64,000 nt of DNA, taken from assembly GCA_903832665.1 (NCBI GenBank), contig CAILCG010000019.1:62001-126000 (forward strand), in the 5' to 3' direction. Shown here piece after piece: positions 36,879-44,317 of the stretch. How positions within the stretch are numbered: position 1 is the first letter of the stretch; each line of letters begins with the position of its first letter. The notes under the pieces were generated by a model. It was not told the DNA's origin and did no database searches. It saw only the letters and a list, made by a program, of their open reading frames with translations. Position numbers and translations under genes: made by a program. Source of the DNA: an uncultured Methanomicrobiales archaeon. GTDB lineage: Archaea > Halobacteriota > Methanomicrobia > Methanomicrobiales > Methanospirillaceae.

Positions 36879-38734
36879 GATATTCTGTCACTATGGACGA
36901 TTCCCTTGCAGAAAGCATTGACAAATCGTGTGAGAAGCGTAAAATTTCCCGGTCTGACTGGATCAATGAGGCATGCACCACCCAACTTCCCAAAAGTTCC
37001 GGGACTGCGCGAATCGGCGCAACCACCCTGCCCTCAGCCGGCCCGGTCTTCGGGCCCGAGGATCACAACATGCCCGACTATGAGGAGATGTTTGCGAAAT
37101 TTGCCATTGAAGTGCCCGAGTACTTCAACTTCGGTTTCGATGTGATCGATGCCTGGGCCAACAAGGACCGGAACAAACTGGCCATGCTCTGGGTGAACCA
37201 GGAGGGCAAGGAGAAGACGTTTACGTTCTGGGACCTGATGCGGCTCTCGAACCAGATCGTCAACATCATGATCAAGTACGGGGTCACGAAAGGCGACCGC
37301 GTGCTGATCATGCTGCCCCGTGTTCCCGAGTGGTGGACGTTCACCCTTGGCCTGATCAAGCGCGGGGCAGTCTATTGCCCGGCACCCACGATGCTCACGC
37401 CCAAGGATCTCAAATACCGGATCAATCTTGCGGACATCAAGATGGTCATCACGATGGAAGAGCAGGCCGACAAGATCGAAGAGATCGCCAAGGAATGCCC
37501 GTCCCTTACCTGCAAACTCCTGATCGATGGCAAACGCCCGGGCTGGATCAGTTACCTCACCGAACTCGACTACCCGGCCCCCGTCTCAGCAAAGATCGTC
37601 AACCTCCCCAGCATGAAGAAGACGAAGAGCACCGATCCGCTCGTGATCTTCTTTACTTCCGGCACGACCGGCGAACCCAAGATGGTGGTGCACGAGCAGA
37701 GCTACCCGCTGGGGCATATCGTGACGGCCCGCTTCTGGCACGACCTGCGCATGAACGATCTCCACTTCACCCTTTCCGATACTGGATGGGCAAAGAGCGC
37801 CTGGGGAAAATTCTATGGCCAGTGGATCGAAGGCTCGGCAATCTTTGTGTACGACATACGGAGCCGCTTCAATGCAACTGAGATCCTCCCGCTCATAGAG
37901 AAATATGGCATCACCACGTTCTGCTGCCCGCCCACGATCTACCGGATGCTCATCCTGGCGGATCTCGACAAGTTCGATTTCTCCGAGCTCCGCCATTGCG
38001 TGAGCGCCGGAGAACCGCTCAATCCCGAAGTGATCAAGGCCTGGAAGGATGCGACCGGCCTGACCATCTATGAAGGGTACGGGCAGACCGAGACGGTGCT
38101 CTGCGTTGGTACTTTCCCTGGGATGACCCCGAAGTATGGTTCCATGGGAAGGCCCTCGCCCGGCTGGCAGATTGACCTCCACGATGACAATGGAAAACCT
38201 GTCGCCGATCATGAAGAGGGCAGGATCGCCATCAAGATGGTGCCGCGCCCGGTGGGGATGTTCCGGGAGTACCTCAACAATCCCGATGAGAATAAGAAAT
38301 CATTTGTCGGCGACTACTTTTACACCGGCGATAAAGCCTACCGGGACGAAGACGGGTATCTCTGGTTTATTGGCCGGGATGACGATGTGATCAAATCATC
38401 CGGGTACCGGATCGGCCCCTTTGAAGTCGAGAGTGCTTTGATCGAGCACCCCGCGGTCCAGGAAGCGGCGGTTGTTGGTTCACCGGATGATATCCGCGGC
38501 CTGGTTGTCAAGGCGTTCGTGATCCTGAAGCCCGGGTTCCAGCCCTCCGAAACCCTGGTGCGGGAGATCCAGAACTATGTCAAGAAGGTCACGGCGCCCT
38601 ACAAATATCCCCGCATCATTGAGTTCGTGCCGACTCTCCCCAAGACCACATCCGGAAAAATCCGGAGAAAGGAACTCCGCGAACAGGAAATGCACAAAAG
38701 GTCCAATGACTCATCAGCCTCAAAAAAGGCCTGA
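36872..38734 (+). CDS. Acyl-CoA synthetase (AMP-forming) with N-terminal ribbon-helix-helix DNA-binding domain
   Basis: A 620-residue uninterrupted frame. Residues 1-40 form a ribbon-helix-helix domain: strand VRYSVTMDD, helix SLAESIDKSCEKRK and ISRSDWINEACTTQL. After a linker of about 25 residues, MPDYEEMFAKFAIEVPEYF begins an ANL enzyme. FFTSGTTGEPK is the phosphate-binding loop (about 266-276), with GYGQTE, YTGDKAYRDEDGYLWFIGRD and the catalytic-lysine motif KTTSGKIRRKE near the C-terminus. It should make acyl-CoA from a carboxylate, ATP and CoA. An internal ATG at 37070 with GAGG upstream could also give the enzyme alone. The domain fusion and the inverted repeats at its start suggest self-regulation. 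The tandem paralogue upstream lacks the RHH part. Confidence 0.88.
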   Translation: MVRYSVTMDDSLAESIDKSCEKRKISRSDWINEACTTQLPKSSGTARIGATTLPSAGPVFGPEDHNMPDYEEMFAKFAIEVPEYFNFGFDVIDAWANKDRNKLAMLWVNQEGKEKTFTFWDLMRLSNQIVNIMIKYGVTKGDRVLIMLPRVPEWWTFTLGLIKRGAVYCPAPTMLTPKDLKYRINLADIKMVITMEEQADKIEEIAKECPSLTCKLLIDGKRPGWISYLTELDYPAPVSAKIVNLPSMKKTKSTDPLVIFFTSGTTGEPKMVVHEQSYPLGHIVTARFWHDLRMNDLHFTLSDTGWAKSAWGKFYGQWIEGSAIFVYDIRSRFNATEILPLIEKYGITTFCCPPTIYRMLILADLDKFDFSELRHCVSAGEPLNPEVIKAWKDATGLTIYEGYGQTETVLCVGTFPGMTPKYGSMGRPSPGWQIDLHDDNGKPVADHEEGRIAIKMVPRPVGMFREYLNNPDENKKSFVGDYFYTGDKAYRDEDGYLWFIGRDDDVIKSSGYRIGPFEVESALIEHPAVQEAAVVGSPDDIRGLVVKAFVILKPGFQPSETLVREIQNYVKKVTAPYKYPRIIEFVPTLPKTTSGKIRRKELREQEMHKRSNDSSASKKA

Positions 38735-38746
38735 CCGACCCCTATC

Positions 38747-38755
38747 TTTATTTAA
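38747..38755 (+). promoter_or_regulatory. TATA box of the tRNA-Leu gene
   Basis: TTTATTTAA centred about 28 bases before the tRNA 5' end, the normal distance for an archaeal box A, between the acyl-CoA synthetase stop and the tRNA. Confidence 0.6.
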
Positions 38756-38778
38756 TTTCAATCGTAATCTATACAGGC

Positions 38779-38863
38779 GCGAGGGTAGCCAAGCCAGGTC
38801 AACGGCGCCAGGTTCAGGGCCTGGTCTCGCAGGAGTTCTTGGGTTCGAATCCCATCCCTCGCA
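38779..38863 (+). tRNA. tRNA-Leu (anticodon CAG)
   Basis: An 85-base tRNA. The acceptor stem is GCGAGGG/CCCTCGC with discriminator A at 38863. The anticodon arm is CCAGG-TTCAGGG-CCTGG, giving anticodon CAG. A class II variable arm (TCTCGCAGGAGT region) fits leucine, and the T arm has TGGGTTCGAATCCCA. The 3' CCA is not encoded, as usual in many archaea, and no intron is present. Confidence 0.95.
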
Positions 38864-38868
38864 TGCGC

Positions 38869-38875
38869 TTTTTTT
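38869..38875 (+). terminator. Oligo-T terminator after tRNA-Leu
   Basis: A run of seven T begins 6 bases after the tRNA 3' end, matching the oligo-T termination signals of archaeal RNA polymerase. Confidence 0.6.
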
Positions 38876-39002
38876 GTGTTCGTGTTTTCTTGAATTTTGT
38901 CACTTTTCAGTTCTTTCTTCGTTTCTGATATCGCATTTTTTTAAAGATCACTAAAAGAGCGTAGCACGGGTGTGGTCGTGCGGGATATTGTTTGCAGGTT
39001 CA

Positions 39003-39764
39003 TCAGGATTGAGATGAAGTGAAATCAGATTTCCGGACCCTTATCTCAAGTACGTATTCAATGACGTGCTTTGAAGAAATATCGAAATTGTATTCCCGGT
39101 ATCCCCGGTAAAACTTCTGTGACCAGGGGCGGGGATCAGAGGATCGCTGCCAAAGGGATTTGTCGAGTCCTCCCGGGGGTTCGATGGTCTCGACCAAATC
39201 AGGATTTTTAACATCAGTCACTATCATGCATATGGAGGGAAATAATGCAGACTCCGCTCCTTTGTACGAACCCAGGTCCTGCCCGCCCATTAATTCGGGA
39301 TCTGCGGTATACCACAACTCCCAATAACTTGCCGGGATAAACACATTCACCGATTGTTTACCGCCGTTCGTGCTCCCCCTAATCGTTCTAATAGTTGTTA
39401 ATTCAGAACTATTTGGAATTCCAAATGTCGGTTTAATTTCCGGAGTCGGAGCGGTGATCGGGGCTTTGGTAATTGTCTCTCCCGATGGTGGAATATCCTG
39501 GTCCCAGTCCAACTCAGTCATTCCAAAAACCCGGAGTACTTTGTTCGAATAATGGGATATCCTGAAAGAACATTCCTGAAGCCAGCCGAGATAACCGTTC
39601 ATGTGCTCCTTCGACCCCAGTACTCCCGTCTGGGTCGGGGGCACCTCGATCGTAAGATTTTGAACCCCGAAAAGAAGTGAACCTTCATCGGATTCAGATG
39701 ATGCCGGAAGAATCAGACCCTCACAACAGATCATCAAAATCACGAATAGATGAATCCCCTTCAT
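39003..39764 (-). CDS. Exported hypothetical protein
   Basis: A 253-residue protein with a signal peptide (IHLFVILMICCEGLILPASS) and no C-terminal anchor. The mature part is rich in Asn, Ser, Thr and Pro and contains EVPPTQTGVLGSKEHMNGYL, SYWELWYTADPELMGGQDLG and YREYNFDISSKHVIEYVLEI. I do not recognise the family. The phrasing (alternating strands, tryptophans, a Thr/Pro segment near residues 95-115) resembles beta-sandwich surface proteins of Methanomicrobiales. It stands alone on the minus strand, convergent with the tRNA gene. Confidence 0.6.
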   Translation of the reverse strand: MKGIHLFVILMICCEGLILPASSESDEGSLLFGVQNLTIEVPPTQTGVLGSKEHMNGYLGWLQECSFRISHYSNKVLRVFGMTELDWDQDIPPSGETITKAPITAPTPEIKPTFGIPNSSELTTIRTIRGSTNGGKQSVNVFIPASYWELWYTADPELMGGQDLGSYKGAESALFPSICMIVTDVKNPDLVETIEPPGGLDKSLWQRSSDPRPWSQKFYRGYREYNFDISSKHVIEYVLEIRVRKSDFTSSQS

Positions 39765-40073
39765 ATAAAATTCAAATATTTAATTTTAAGTAAATAAGTG
39801 CTGTTTTTTAATCACGGGTAAGTAAAAACATCCTGTTAATCCCGCATGAGTTCCCCCATTGATCGCATCTCGTATGGATTTCATTAGGGATCCCTCAAAA
39901 CAACTCGTTGTTTATTGTGAACAGGGAACGTCCACATAGTAAAAAATCCTCAAAGAGAGGACTACTGCTATCAGGGAATCCAGCACTTCGCACTTTCGCT
40001 GCAGCCACAGGGAATCTCCCAATAGCGATAGCCCCTCAAATTAGAATGACTCCGGCAACGGGTGTCATCCGAC
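39765..40073. other. Intergenic stretch without recognisable content
   Basis: The first 60 bases are AT-rich and probably hold the promoter of the exported protein on the minus strand. In the rest I see no gene, repeat or strong hairpin. Confidence 0.4.
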
Positions 40074-40451
40074 TCAGACTTTTTTCGAAATATCCCCCTT
40101 CATGATATACTTGACAATAATGAAGATCACGAGCGCAATGATAACAAAATCAATAATTGCCCCGACAAAGTCACCGAGCAGAAACTGGATGGGCCCGACC
40201 TGAAAGACCGCCTCTCTCCAGTTTCCTCCGGGAACAATCACCGCAATGATGGGCATGATGATATCAGAAACGGTCGAGTTGACCAGTTTTGTCGCGGCCG
40301 TTCCTATGACAAAGGCAACCGCAAGCCCTATCACCTGGTACTTCTGGAGGAACTCCATGAACTCTTTATTGAAACCCTCCGCACCTTTTCCCAGCGCCAT
40401 GACCCCGCCTTCCAGGGCCTTCTCGGCATCTCCAATCTTTTTGTCAGTCAT
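40074..40451 (-). CDS. mscL: Large-conductance mechanosensitive channel MscL
   Basis: A 125-residue MscL, a pentameric membrane channel that opens under tension to release solutes on osmotic downshock. An amphipathic N-terminal region (FNKEFMEFLQKYQVIGLAVA) leads into TM1 with FVIGTAATKLVNSTVSDIIM. A periplasmic loop (GGNWREAVFQVG) follows, then TM2 (FVGAIIDFVIIALVIFIIV) and a short basic tail. The frame is open ten codons further upstream; I start at the MTDKK methionine. The N-terminal extension before TM1 (about 25 residues) is longer than in bacterial MscL. Divergent from the acyltransferase-like gene. Confidence 0.87.
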   Translation of the reverse strand: MTDKKIGDAEKALEGGVMALGKGAEGFNKEFMEFLQKYQVIGLAVAFVIGTAATKLVNSTVSDIIMPIIAVIVPGGNWREAVFQVGPIQFLLGDFVGAIIDFVIIALVIFIIVKYIMKGDISKKV

Positions 40452-40824
40452 GTTCCATTCTCCTTTTGACCGGTTGGCCACGAAATTCTGGTCAGCGTGT
40501 GACCTCTTCAGTCTTTGGGTACTTTTGCGGGCTCAGGAGGTGCCGGGACCCCCAGCTGCACTAGGGTAAAGATCATTGAAACTAAAAAAAACCTGCATGA
40601 AGTCAAAGACTTCGCACCAGAGCAATGAACATTTTGCACTCCAGAACTATGAAACGTTTGCATGCCGGACTCAATTTCCATACGCCCACAATTTCATCAG
40701 AAGTGTTCAAAATTTTCATAACAAAAACAGATCCGGTTACCGGTTGATCCGGACAGGGGCGGATTTTTTTCCATCACCCTGTCCGGTACAAATACATATC
40801 TGACTATAATTCCCATATTTCGGT
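40452..40824. repeat. Divergent intergenic stretch with short interspersed repeat, copy 2
   Basis: 40577-40638 matches 33755-33815 (AACCTGCATGAAGTCAAA and a GCACCAG-GCAA segment). The rest separates mscL from the DUF1624 gene and should hold both promoters; TACAAATACATATC near 40786 is a TATA-like candidate for the plus-strand gene. Confidence 0.5.
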
Positions 40825-41565
40825 ATGGAAACCTCTTCGCGGCTCTGGGAGATCGATCTCTTCCGGGGTATCGCGATCCTGATGATGGTGCTGTTCCATA
40901 CGGTCTTCGATCTCAGTTTTTTCCGGATTGCGCCCATCAACACCTCTTCCGGTTTCTGGCATTATTTCGCCTATGCCACCGCTTCGCTCTTCCTCCTGAT
41001 CGTGGGTGTTTCCCTCATCGTCAGCTATGCGAGAGCGCAGCAGAAAATCTCGGGAATTCCCCAGGCCCTCAAATTTGTCTACCGGGGCATCTTTATCTTC
41101 GCACTCGGGCTGCTTGTCACGCTGGGGACCTGGCTGTACCTGCGGGAAGGTTTTGTGATCTTTGGTATCCTGCATCTCATCGGGATCTCGATCATCCTCT
41201 CCCCGCTCTTCTTCCGGTTCGGGAAATACACTATCCTCTTAGGGCTTGCCTGCATCCCGGCCGGGTGGATCATTTCCGGTATGAGGGGACCATCATTCCT
41301 GCTGCCTCTTGGCATCATGCCCCCCGGATTCGATTCTGTTGATTATACCCCGCTCTTTCCCTGGCTGGGCATGGTATTGCTGGGGATGGGCATTGGGCAG
41401 TACCTGTACGCCGGAGGCCTCAGGCAGTTTTCCCTTAAGCCCCTGCCGGACGCTCTCGTAAAACCCCTCTCGTTTCTCGGCCGGCATTCGCTGGTCATCT
41501 ACCTGGTGCACCAGCCCGTCATCGTGATACTGCTGGCACTTACCACCGGGATGAAGATTGTATGA
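40825..41565 (+). CDS. DUF1624 / heparan-alpha-glucosaminide N-acetyltransferase-like membrane protein
   Basis: A 246-residue polytopic membrane protein starting RLWEIDLFRGIAILMMVLFH, the signature of the DUF1624/HGSNAT catalytic-domain family, with about seven hydrophobic helices. FGILHLIGISIILSPLFF and FLGRHSLVIYLVHQPVIV near the end are typical; the histidine in the latter block is conserved in acyltransferase-3-like proteins. The family is thought to move acyl groups across the membrane onto sugars; the substrate here is unknown. The gene is alone and intact, and ends 83 bases before a lipoprotein gene. Confidence 0.82.
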   Translation: METSSRLWEIDLFRGIAILMMVLFHTVFDLSFFRIAPINTSSGFWHYFAYATASLFLLIVGVSLIVSYARAQQKISGIPQALKFVYRGIFIFALGLLVTLGTWLYLREGFVIFGILHLIGISIILSPLFFRFGKYTILLGLACIPAGWIISGMRGPSFLLPLGIMPPGFDSVDYTPLFPWLGMVLLGMGIGQYLYAGGLRQFSLKPLPDALVKPLSFLGRHSLVIYLVHQPVIVILLALTTGMKIV

Positions 41566-41651
41566 ACCGTCCCGGTTGTCAACCCCCGCCATTTCACAAT
41601 GTATTTACCCCAACGACTCCCCAGTTTCCGTAACGTAAAAAAGGTAAGCTC

Positions 41652-42488
41652 ATGTTTCGCATCCCCACAACCCCGGCACTGATCATGGTCATGGTGTGCC
41701 TGTTCCAGTTGGCGGGATGCACGTCCCTCTACGAGCAGAACAACCAGACGCCGAATTCACCCCCCGAGATACAGCAGTTCCCCTCAAGTTACCAGGTGAC
41801 CATCGCCCAGCCGGATCTCACCTCAGGATCCATAAAAATGGACACCGACGTGTTTAACATTGGAGAGGTTGTGGAATTTTATGTGGTCAATGAGGGGTCG
41901 AAACCATTGACCTGCCTCAACGATCCCCCTACCTACTCGGTAAAATTCCAGTCCGGCAGTGGACGGTGGGCGACCCGGATGGGAACAGATGTTCCGGTGG
42001 AGACCAACAAGACCTCGCTCGGACACGGCCAGACCAGCCAGATGTACCGGTTCGTCACCTCCGGCTGGGAGCCCAACCGGTACCGCATTGTATCCGATTG
42101 CGGTGTATCCCGCGAATTCCTGCTCCGCGCCGCACCAACCCCGGTCCCCACGATCTGCCCCCCGGCCGGGAATGAACCGGTCAGGGTCCGGATAAACCCG
42201 ATCGGCACCCCGTACGCCGGAACACCCTTTGTTATCAACGGCACCACAAACCAGGCTGCCGGTGAAGAACTCAAATATCTTGTTTTCCCGGGGTCCACAT
42301 TACCCAAAGCATTCGATCAGGGCGGCGAAAAACCCCTGTCCACGCAGGTTTCTGCAGGAGTGTGCGGGGAAAATGTCTGGTCTGTTTCGGTCAGCGAAAC
42401 GATCCCGCAGGACTATTATCTCATGATCTCGGCCGGTTCGCTCAATGCAACGGCAATTCAGAGATTTACCGTAGTGCCATCTCCCTGA
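41652..42488 (+). CDS. Predicted lipoprotein, exported hypothetical
   Basis: A 278-residue protein with a lipoprotein signal (LIMVMVCLFQLAGC; the LAGC lipobox puts Cys22 at the new N-terminus). The mature protein looks like two beta-sandwich domains: one around FNIGEVVEFYVVNEGSKPLT to PNRYRIVSDCG, the second after a Pro-rich linker (PTPVPTICPPAG) from VRVRINPIGTPYAGTPFVIN to the end (SLNATAIQRFTVVPS). I do not know the family; similar two-domain surface lipoproteins are common in Methanomicrobiales. On the same strand as the orphan Cas6-like gene about 80 bases downstream. Confidence 0.7.
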   Translation: MFRIPTTPALIMVMVCLFQLAGCTSLYEQNNQTPNSPPEIQQFPSSYQVTIAQPDLTSGSIKMDTDVFNIGEVVEFYVVNEGSKPLTCLNDPPTYSVKFQSGSGRWATRMGTDVPVETNKTSLGHGQTSQMYRFVTSGWEPNRYRIVSDCGVSREFLLRAAPTPVPTICPPAGNEPVRVRINPIGTPYAGTPFVINGTTNQAAGEELKYLVFPGSTLPKAFDQGGEKPLSTQVSAGVCGENVWSVSVSETIPQDYYLMISAGSLNATAIQRFTVVPSP

Positions 42489-42570
42489 TCATTCCCTGTA
42501 TTTCGGGGCATTCAGCCATGGGAAAACTCCATGAAGATGGCCGTCATAATTTGTGGGAGATTACCCCCAA

Positions 42571-43263
42571 ATGCTTCTCAACATCATTACCCTCACCCTT
42601 GAACCGGTCGACCCGCTCCAGTTCTCTCTCGCAGAGCTACGGTCGCATTTTGCCGGCAAACTGAGTGAGTATATGGATCAGCACAGGAACGAAACCGCGG
42701 GTTTCATTCACCGGTACCCGGTGGTGCAGTGCAAGCTGGTCAACAATACCCTCATGGTCCTGGGCATCAGCCAGGGCGCCGCATTGCTCGAGCAGCTCTC
42801 ACGTGACCTGACAGAAATTCCAGCGGGAAAAAATACCTGCACCATACGGTCCCGTGATAGGGCGATCCGCCAGGAAGTGTTTGGCACCTCCGGCGCAATA
42901 CATGCCTATGAATTCCTGACGCCGTGGCTTGCCCTGAACCAGCAGAATGCAAAGAAGTTCTACGAGCTCAAGGGAAAGACCGAACGGGACACATTCATCA
43001 GAAAGATCCTTGAAGGCAGCCTTGCCACACTCGCAAAGTCGCTGGACTATAAAACCCCGGTCCCGATCACCTGCAGAGCAAAGATAAAGTTCCGGATTGA
43101 CTGGATCGAACGGGAGAGCGTTATGGTATTTCTCGGAAAGTTCCAGACAAACTTGGCGATCCCTGATTATTTCGGGATCGGGCAGTCGGCATCACAGGGA
43201 TTTGGTACCCTGAAACGTATCCCGGATATTCCGGTCGCTGGGGATGAGGTGAATTCAGGATGA
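42571..43263 (+). CDS. cas6: Cas6b-like CRISPR RNA endoribonuclease, orphan
   Basis: A 230-residue protein of the Cas6 superfamily (RAMP fold), closest in appearance to Cas6b. Landmarks are [58 protein letters not shown] and the C-terminal glycine-rich loop [16 protein letters not shown]. Cas6 cuts CRISPR transcripts within the repeat; His in HRYPVV (about residue 50) may be catalytic. No CRISPR array or other cas gene is visible in the window. I start at ATG 42571 because GGGAG lies upstream; the frame extends six codons further. Its stop overlaps the start of a truncated hydrolase by 4 bp. An array elsewhere in the genome or a different RNA substrate is possible. Confidence 0.8.
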   Translation: MLLNIITLTLEPVDPLQFSLAELRSHFAGKLSEYMDQHRNETAGFIHRYPVVQCKLVNNTLMVLGISQGAALLEQLSRDLTEIPAGKNTCTIRSRDRAIRQEVFGTSGAIHAYEFLTPWLALNQQNAKKFYELKGKTERDTFIRKILEGSLATLAKSLDYKTPVPITCRAKIKFRIDWIERESVMVFLGKFQTNLAIPDYFGIGQSASQGFGTLKRIPDIPVAGDEVNSG

Positions 43264-43376
43264 ACGAAGCAGTGCTGGTCATCGATGTCCAGAACGAATA
43301 TTTTACCGGGAAACTTCCCGTCACGTATCCTCCCGGGAGTTTTGACCCATTCACCTGCCGGACTCTGACTGCATGA
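43260..43376 (+). pseudogene. Truncated isochorismatase-family cysteine hydrolase (N-terminal fragment)
   Basis: A 38-codon frame from ATG 43260 reads [20 protein letters not shown], the N-terminus of isochorismatase-like cysteine hydrolases including the catalytic Asp. It then ends in unrelated PFTCRTLTA at 43376, inside the start of the transporter gene. The remaining 140 or so residues, with the catalytic Lys and Cys, are missing. The most likely cause is a deletion that joined the fragment to the transporter gene. It overlaps the Cas6 stop and the transporter ATG by 4 bp each. Confidence 0.7.
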
Positions 43377-44299
43377 TCTGGATCTTCTTTGCCCTTCTGG
43401 GGGCCCTTGCCAATGCCGGGTATTTTATCGTTGTCAAGAAGTACATCACGGCCCTGGATCCCCGGCTCCTGACCGGTATTGGTTTTACCCTTGCGGGATG
43501 CATGCTCTTTCTGCTCTCGGCTGCCCGGGGATTTCCGGTGCTGGGGCCGGATTTCGTGGGGGCCGTCTCGGTCACCCTGGCGCTCAACATTATCGGTCTC
43601 CTGCTGATCTTCAAGGCCTTGTCGTCATCGGACCTCTCGCTATCGGTGCCGATGCTCTCGTTCACGCTGGCCTTCCTGGTCGGCACATCCTATCTCCTCC
43701 TGAATGAAGTACCGTCATTTTTTGGTGTCATGGGAATCGGCATCATTGTCAGCGGATCGTATGTACTGAACATTGCAGAAGGTCACGAACATTTCCTGGA
43801 CCCGGTGCGGTCCATGGTCCGGAACCGGGGCTCCTGGTTCATGCTCATCGTGGCGTTCCTCTTTGCCATATCGATCAATTTCGACAAGATCGTTTTACTC
43901 AACTCCGACCCGTTCTTTGGTATGGCCCTCACGATCCTCCTGATAGGAATCGCATTTCTTATCGTGTCCGCATATTCCCGGTGCAGGGACCGGCACGGGT
44001 TCCCGGCCAGATCCGCTGATGAATTCGGCCCCCCCGGGCCGGTCGTCAGTCCGTTATCCCGGCGCAGGTTTGCCGGGCTGTGCCTCCTCATCGGGCTCTT
44101 CGTTACACTCGAGGGGGCGGCAATCAATATTGCCTACACGCTCCAGATCGTCCCCTACGTGATTGCCATAAAACGGCTGAGTATCATCTTTATGGTCCTC
44201 TACGGGACCCTTGTGTTCTCTGAAGAAGATATCCAGAAACGCATCCTGGGCGCTGCACTCATGGTTGCGGGTGCAGTCATCATCCTGCTCTTTGCATGA
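43373..44299 (+). CDS. EamA/DMT-family transporter
   Basis: A 308-residue membrane protein with about ten hydrophobic helices in two halves, as in the drug/metabolite transporter superfamily. The N-terminus ([20 protein letters not shown]) and the [20 protein letters not shown] block are EamA-like, and [20 protein letters not shown] in the second half is the mirrored motif. A polar cytoplasmic loop lies near residues 200-225. The substrate is unknown. It overlaps the end of the truncated hydrolase gene and is convergent with adenine deaminase. Confidence 0.85.
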   Translation: MIWIFFALLGALANAGYFIVVKKYITALDPRLLTGIGFTLAGCMLFLLSAARGFPVLGPDFVGAVSVTLALNIIGLLLIFKALSSSDLSLSVPMLSFTLAFLVGTSYLLLNEVPSFFGVMGIGIIVSGSYVLNIAEGHEHFLDPVRSMVRNRGSWFMLIVAFLFAISINFDKIVLLNSDPFFGMALTILLIGIAFLIVSAYSRCRDRHGFPARSADEFGPPGPVVSPLSRRRFAGLCLLIGLFVTLEGAAINIAYTLQIVPYVIAIKRLSIIFMVLYGTLVFSEEDIQKRILGAALMVAGAVIILLFA

Positions 44300-44317
44300 T
44301 GACCGGATCCGGCACCT

